Origin: Combretum micranthum
Lineage: Eukaryota; Streptophyta; Magnoliopsida; Myrtales; Combretaceae
Direction: 5' to 3'
Assembly (NCBI GenBank): GCA_024138025.1
Contig: JAMXBD010000055.1
Coordinates: forward strand, 1,922,001-1,986,000
DNA length: 64,000 bases
How positions within the stretch are numbered: the stretch's first letter is position 1; every line of letters starts with the position of its first letter. Positions 59,694 to 64,000 of the stretch are shown piece after piece. A model generated the notes under the pieces. It saw only the letters and a list, made by a program, of their open reading frames with translations. It was not told the DNA's origin and did not search any database. Position numbers and translations under genes: made by a program.

Positions 59694-62049
59694 TGTCGAG
59701 CCTAGATTTTTCCACTGTCTGGTTCATTTCTCCTAACCCGATTCACATTAAACCCAAACCCATTTAACATGAATCCTCAACTAGGGGTTAAAAGAAATTT
59801 TAAATTTTTGAAAATGATTTAGAGTCGCCACCCGATATAAATCCGGAAAAAAAAACAAAAGCTAGGATCAATGGGTCGGTTGATCCTAACTTAGCTACTA
59901 GTCTGCGAAAAAATTTGATTTAAAAAAAAAACTTTTTAAAAACCAGATATCATGGATTCGGGGGCTAACCTATTAAAACCAAATTGGTTACCACTTTCGG
60001 AATTTTAAATTTATAATCTATCCTTTATATGCTCAAAAATTCAAATAAAAATATTTACAAGTCAAATCATTCATTTTTATTTTATGTGCTTTTCTTCATT
60101 TTTATTTTTTATTATTTTTTTAGAACATGAATATCAACAAGATATCTTATATTTACAAAATATTTATTCATAATATTATTAAAAAAACAAAAATATTTTT
60201 TCATTTTTTAATGTCGCCCCGCAGGTGCCTACGTACTCGCTAATCGAGATCAGACAAAACGTAGTTCTTTTAAAAAGAACCTTAGTTTGTTGATCAATTT
60301 TAATTTTTGAACTATTTTCACTTTAAATTCATTAAATTTTGAATTTTTATGAAAATCATTTTTGATGATCCTATGATCTAATCAATTGATTTTTATTTTA
60401 TGAAAACATATTTTTCTAAGTTCAAAAATCTTTTTTTTTTCATTTTTTATTAAAAATTTTGTTTTTGGAAAATCTAATTTTGTCATTTTTATTTATTTTT
60501 ATTATTATTTTTTTTATCATCACATAAATTCACAACATATTCAAAATATGCATCAAATACGCATTTCTAAAAGCAATTTATGTATAAATACATATTAAAA
60601 ATATTCAAAAAAATAAAAAAATAAATTTATATGAAAAAAAATTATTTTGATTTTTTGGATTTTTCTGAATTTTTTAAGAATTTTTCTGAATTTTTTACTA
60701 TTTTTTGCTATTTTCTGAAATTAAGTATGTAATAAAATAATAATAAAATCATGCGGACTGACCTGGGCAGTTGGATGGAGCGGATGCGATCTGGATCGTT
60801 TGATCTGAAGACGTCTGATCTCGTTGACTCAATCTGGGGCGTTGATCACTTTGATCAAATCTGGGTCGTCTGATCTGGATGATCGAATCTGGGCCGTTGA
60901 TCTGCTTGCTTGAATCTGGACCGTCTGATCTGGTTAATTGAATCTGGACCGTCTGATCTGCTTGATCAAATCTGGACCGTTGATCTGTTTGATTGAATCT
61001 GGACCGTCTGATCTGGTTGATTGAATCTAGGCCATCTGATCTGGTTGATTGAATCTGGGCCGTCTGATCTGAGCTGATCGTTGACCGTTGACAGTTGACC
61101 AGGGGGCGGGTTGGATTTCGGATTTTTGGGTCATTTCGGTCGGATCTGACCCGATCGGGCAAAGAAGATGAAGTCGGTGGTTTCGAACGCTTCCTCGGCC
61201 GTTTCTGGTGGTCTTCGATGCTGGAGGGGTTATCGGCCCTACACCTGTGGGGGAGCCACAGCTGGTGGCGGTGGTGGATTGCGCCCAAATCCACCGGAAG
61301 CGGCGGTTCGTGGTGGTGGCTACCGGCGGCTCAATCGGAAAATTTCAAAAAAAATTTGCAGAATTCAATTCGAGAAAATTGATCAATTCTAAGTACACTT
61401 GATCACTTTAAACAACTCCCCAAACCTATTTATCACTTCTAATTGGATCAAAAACTCCAAACAAGCTTCGAATTTATGAATTTTGCAAATTTTGCACAAA
61501 CTCTCGAATTTTCAGATCTCACTCTCTCAGTGTGTTTTTCTTGAAATTGAATTGTGCCTTTTTCTTATCGATCACCCCTATTTATAGTGCTAAGATTAAT
61601 TGTCATTTCGTGAATCCATTAATGCTCTATTGTTGGATTACGAATCGTTGTGTTCTTTTATCAAAACGTTTGGGAATTTGGGAGTTGATTCATAATTAAT
61701 CCTTCGAATTAGACACGATTCGAGTGTTTAAACTTCACGACTCTTCGTTTGGATGAGTTTAATTGAATTAATTCATTCAATTTTGCCATGAATCAAATTT
61801 GAAGAGTCACAACTTTTCATATTTTTCCCAATTTTGAAGCTTTGATTGAAGTGTCTTTTGGCTTACTTTGATGCACGAATTTGGTCCAAAATTAATGTAT
61901 CCCATGCCTCTTGAGTGTATCTATTTTTTTTTTAAAATTAATGAAGATTTATTGATGGAATTGTAACCCCAAGTATTTGAACCAATATGACATTAATTTA
62001 TTGTAAACTTAAGCCTATTTTTTAATTGGGCAAAAATTGGGTGTCTACA
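59694..62049 (-). repeat. Tandem element LTR c (5' LTR by orientation), 2356 bp
   Basis: TGTCGAGCC...GTGTCTACA followed by the right TSD GATGT. TATAAATA on the minus strand at 61586-61579. Confidence 0.95.
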
Positions 62050-62054
62050 GATGT

Positions 62055-62508
62055 AAACAAACTCTAATTAAATTATTTGTAAAGAATTCTACACTAAAAT
62101 TTTATAAACTATAAATATTAAGATCTCTAAATAGACATATTTATAAACAAATAGTAAAAAGCGTATCTATTCATCTTGTTTTTGGCTCACGTCCATCACA
62201 AAGCAGATAAGGACATAATATTTTGATTATCCTAGTGCAAACTTTCATGATAATTAAGAACATGTGACTTCATATGTTCGTTCTTATATAAGTAAAATTC
62301 TTTTTAAATGATAATGATAAATAATATGATTACTGAAATATCAATTATGCTAGAATGGTGTATACTAGTGAAAGTAGCAATCCTTTTGGACATTGAGTGT
62401 GGCAGTAAGTTTATTTAGTGTAATTAGGGTTTGCTCTAGTTCCTCGATATTGGATATTATAGGTTTCCTATGTGAACTTAGTTTGCCACTGTCTCACTCG
62501 GTAAATAT
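62055..62508. other. Intergenic DNA right of the tandem element
   Basis: AT-rich, no feature recognised. AATTAGGGTTTGCTC near 62421 is common in plant leaders but is not enough to call a promoter. Confidence 0.4.
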
Positions 62509-63005
62509 GTGGCCAAGAAATTTAGCCAGTGGCATATGTCATATCTTATAGAATACACCACTTTGCGTCACTTAACAAGGTTTAGCCACCACCAAAGTAA
62601 CTCCCCTCAAGTTGAAAATACAAGTCATGCTAAGCCAAGATTGAGGAAAAACTTTGTGCCAAATTCAGCTTCAAACCAAGAAGCTACTTCTAAAAAAATC
62701 CAAGGTATAAGCAGACATCTAGGAATTGTGTCAATGAATTGGTGAAATTGGCTTGCACGCTAAGAAGGTCTCCAAGATTGAATAGTGGGGTTGGTGAGAG
62801 TCTAAATTCCACAAACCTGTTGAGGAGTTCTAGTTTGCATACCAGTTTTGGAGATCTTAAGAGCACCGGTGGCCATGTGCCTCGCAAGGAAACTAGACAT
62901 GCTAGGAGTAAACTTAATGAAGGTTTTGAAAATGTTGATAAATATGAAAAAATTGTAGTGAGAAGTGGAGGCACATTGGATGTTGTATTTGCACACTTTC
63001 TGTAG
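62509..63005 (+). other. Unrecognised coding-like segment
   Basis: Two overlapping plus-strand frames (62509-62745, 78 codons; about 62703-63005, ending at TAG/TGTAG near 63003) have more even composition than the flanks. The second includes LACTLRRSPRLNSG and HVPRKETRHARSKLNEGFEN, basic and Ser/Arg-rich. A splice between them is possible (AAAATCCAAG|GTATAAGC is donor-like). No family is recognised. It could be an upstream exon of a degenerate gene or a transposon-encoded fragment. Confidence 0.3.
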
Positions 63006-63285
63006 CTAAGCAGGAAGGAGGTAATGAGAATAAGTCTTGATGAAGAGAATTCAAGGTAAGTAATTAATACTAAAAGTGAATGACAGATCACTCGATATGG
63101 TGTTCTTACTAGTTCAAAACGAAAGAGGTGATGACTATATGGTTTAATTGTAACTCTCCATGGATTTAGTATTAAAAAATATGTTCTTGATCAATGCCCA
63201 TGACCGAGTGAACTAAATATTTGTTAAGTTTTAGTACACTAATTGATTGACTAATTAATAATTATTATGATTGTTAATTGCAAGA
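63006..63285. other. Intergenic or intronic DNA before the protease-like exons
   Basis: No feature recognised. It ends in TTGTTAATTGCAAG, which could be the acceptor of the next exon. Confidence 0.4.
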
Positions 63286-64000
63286 ATGGCTATCAATCAT
63301 AGTGATTTTGGATCTCAGCTCGAATGGAAACTATGCAAGAAGTTAGGTCTAATTAGGCATCGAGGGAAACTGTGTAAGTCGAACACTTCAATAATTTAAT
63401 ACATGAAAAAAAAATTATTAATCATTTTCATTGTGTAATATTCTATTTTGTATTTTTAGATTCTTACAAATTAATATATTTTATAAATTAAAACAGATAC
63501 ATGTTGAGCATTTACTTGCATCAACTTAGATAAAATTGTTAAAGAGCTTCAAAAAGAAGAGGATGTACCCGTGCTCAGTCCACATGAACTTATTAATGCC
63601 ATTGAACCTCTAATCCAAATTGAGTCCATCCTAAAAATAATTTTTTTCCATACAAATTACGTAAAGCAATGCAATGGATACTCGATAATGGGGCAAGTCC
63701 AGTGTCCAGAGTTGGACTATCCATACACTGGAATTCGAGGATGTAAAAAAGAAATAGAAAATGTAGGTGAGTTAATGCAATTGATGTTTTTTCTTTTTTA
63801 ATATTTGGTAATATTATCATTTTGTATTAATTTTGGAAACTTAAAATGTCATTACGAGTGGACAGAGTCATAAAGATCAAGGATTTTTCTAGTATCAAAG
63901 GATCTAACGAGGAGAGAATCATCAAATTGCTAGAACACCATCCCATAGTCACTTGGTTAGAAATAGACCTTGATTTTATAGACATTGGAAAGGTTAATAT
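63286..64000 (+). pseudogene. Papain-type (C1A) cysteine protease relative, partial
   Basis: Three exon pieces are joined by canonical sites: 63286-63373 (donor GTAAGT), 63497-63766 (acceptor AAACAG, donor GTGAGT) and 63868 to the window edge (acceptor ACAGAG). Exon 1 has LEWKLCKKLGLIRHRGKL, matching the DWR..GAVTPVKxQG start of the mature enzyme. Exon 2 starts at the catalytic CWAF box: TGT (63502-63504, Cys), then TGA (63505-63507) in place of Trp, then GCA TTT. VPVLSPHELINAI follows (compare LVxLSxQELVDC), then QCNGYSIM and LDYPYTGIRGCKKE (compare CNGG and DYPYxGxxGxC). Exon 3 has VIKIKDFSSIKGSNEERIIK and HHPIVTWLEID. The catalytic His and Asn lie beyond the window. Usual Cys of QGxCGSC and of ELVDC are missing, and the stop makes this a probable pseudogene. 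Confidence 0.72.

Larger units (their letters stand above)
46571..62054 (-). mobile_element. Three-LTR tandem retrotransposon (LTR-INT-LTR-INT-LTR), Tat/Ogre-like, non-autonomous
   Basis: Three near-identical LTRs (46576-48950, 53103-55427, 59694-62049) separate two near-identical internal domains. GATGT flanks only the outermost ends (46571-46575 and 62050-62054). On the minus strand each internal domain starts with TGGCGATTCCACTGGGGA, a tRNA-Arg-type PBS seen in Tat/Ogre elements, and ends with CACAAAGAGGGGCAGC before TGTAGACACCC. One TSD for three LTRs points to unequal LTR recombination or template switching after or during a single insertion. Neither internal domain encodes pol. Confidence 0.93.

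Noticed and set aside
46571..62054. Segmental triplication or satellite with a ~6.5 kb period
   Set aside because: The period breaks into LTR and internal parts with PBS, PPT, TG..CA ends and a single GATGT TSD, so it is one tandem retrotransposon insertion.

Overview
The window is nuclear DNA of a flowering plant, most likely a eudicot. It is strongly AT-rich, has spliced genes with GT..AG introns, and is mostly plant transposable elements. No bacterial, organellar, rRNA or tRNA gene was recognised. Species cannot be told from the sequence. All element boundaries below come from reading termini, target-site duplications (TSDs), primer-binding sites (PBS) and polypurine tracts (PPT) by eye.

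Layout. 1-1096 (minus): the 5' three exons of a cystatin-related gene, cut by the window edge; a broken duplicate lies at 22863-23602. 1939-7700: repeats, a small TIR element and scraps of a Ty3/gypsy element. 7701-20859 (minus): a complete large retrotransposon derivative (LARD) with 5.7-5.8 kb LTRs, PBS, PPT and a TTATG TSD but no protein genes. 20925-21285: a LINE reverse-transcriptase remnant. 23887-24246: a Mutator-type MITE with a perfect 10-bp TSD. 26559-29528: a decayed Ty3/gypsy pol with a possible 3' LTR. 29787-34387 (plus): a 4.6 kb solo LTR with a TGTTT TSD, related to the LARD LTRs but inverted.

35042-46246: an 11.2 kb CACTA (En/Spm-type) DNA transposon with two minus-strand genes. 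One is a TNP2-type transposase; the other is a Transposase_24/TNPD-like protein. Both keep their introns but carry single-base frameshifts. Its ends carry about 25 copies of a 19-bp palindrome (TGAGGCGAAATTCGCCTCA and close variants), some arranged as perfect 39-bp and 51-bp inverted repeats, and two of the clusters abut TATA boxes. This is the most striking structure in the window.

46576-62049 (minus): one insertion with three LTRs and two internal domains (LTR-INT-LTR-INT-LTR) within a single GATGT TSD. It is a Tat/Ogre-like non-autonomous element in tandem form, rich in internal minisatellites. 63286-64000 (plus): exons of a papain-type (C1A) cysteine protease relative in which the Trp after the catalytic Cys is a stop codon.

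The only host-type genes are the cystatin-related gene, its pseudogene copy and the protease-like pseudogene. Everything else is transposon biology: layered insertions, LTR-LTR recombination (solo LTR and tandem element), deletion between short repeats, and decay rich in C-to-T/G-to-A changes.
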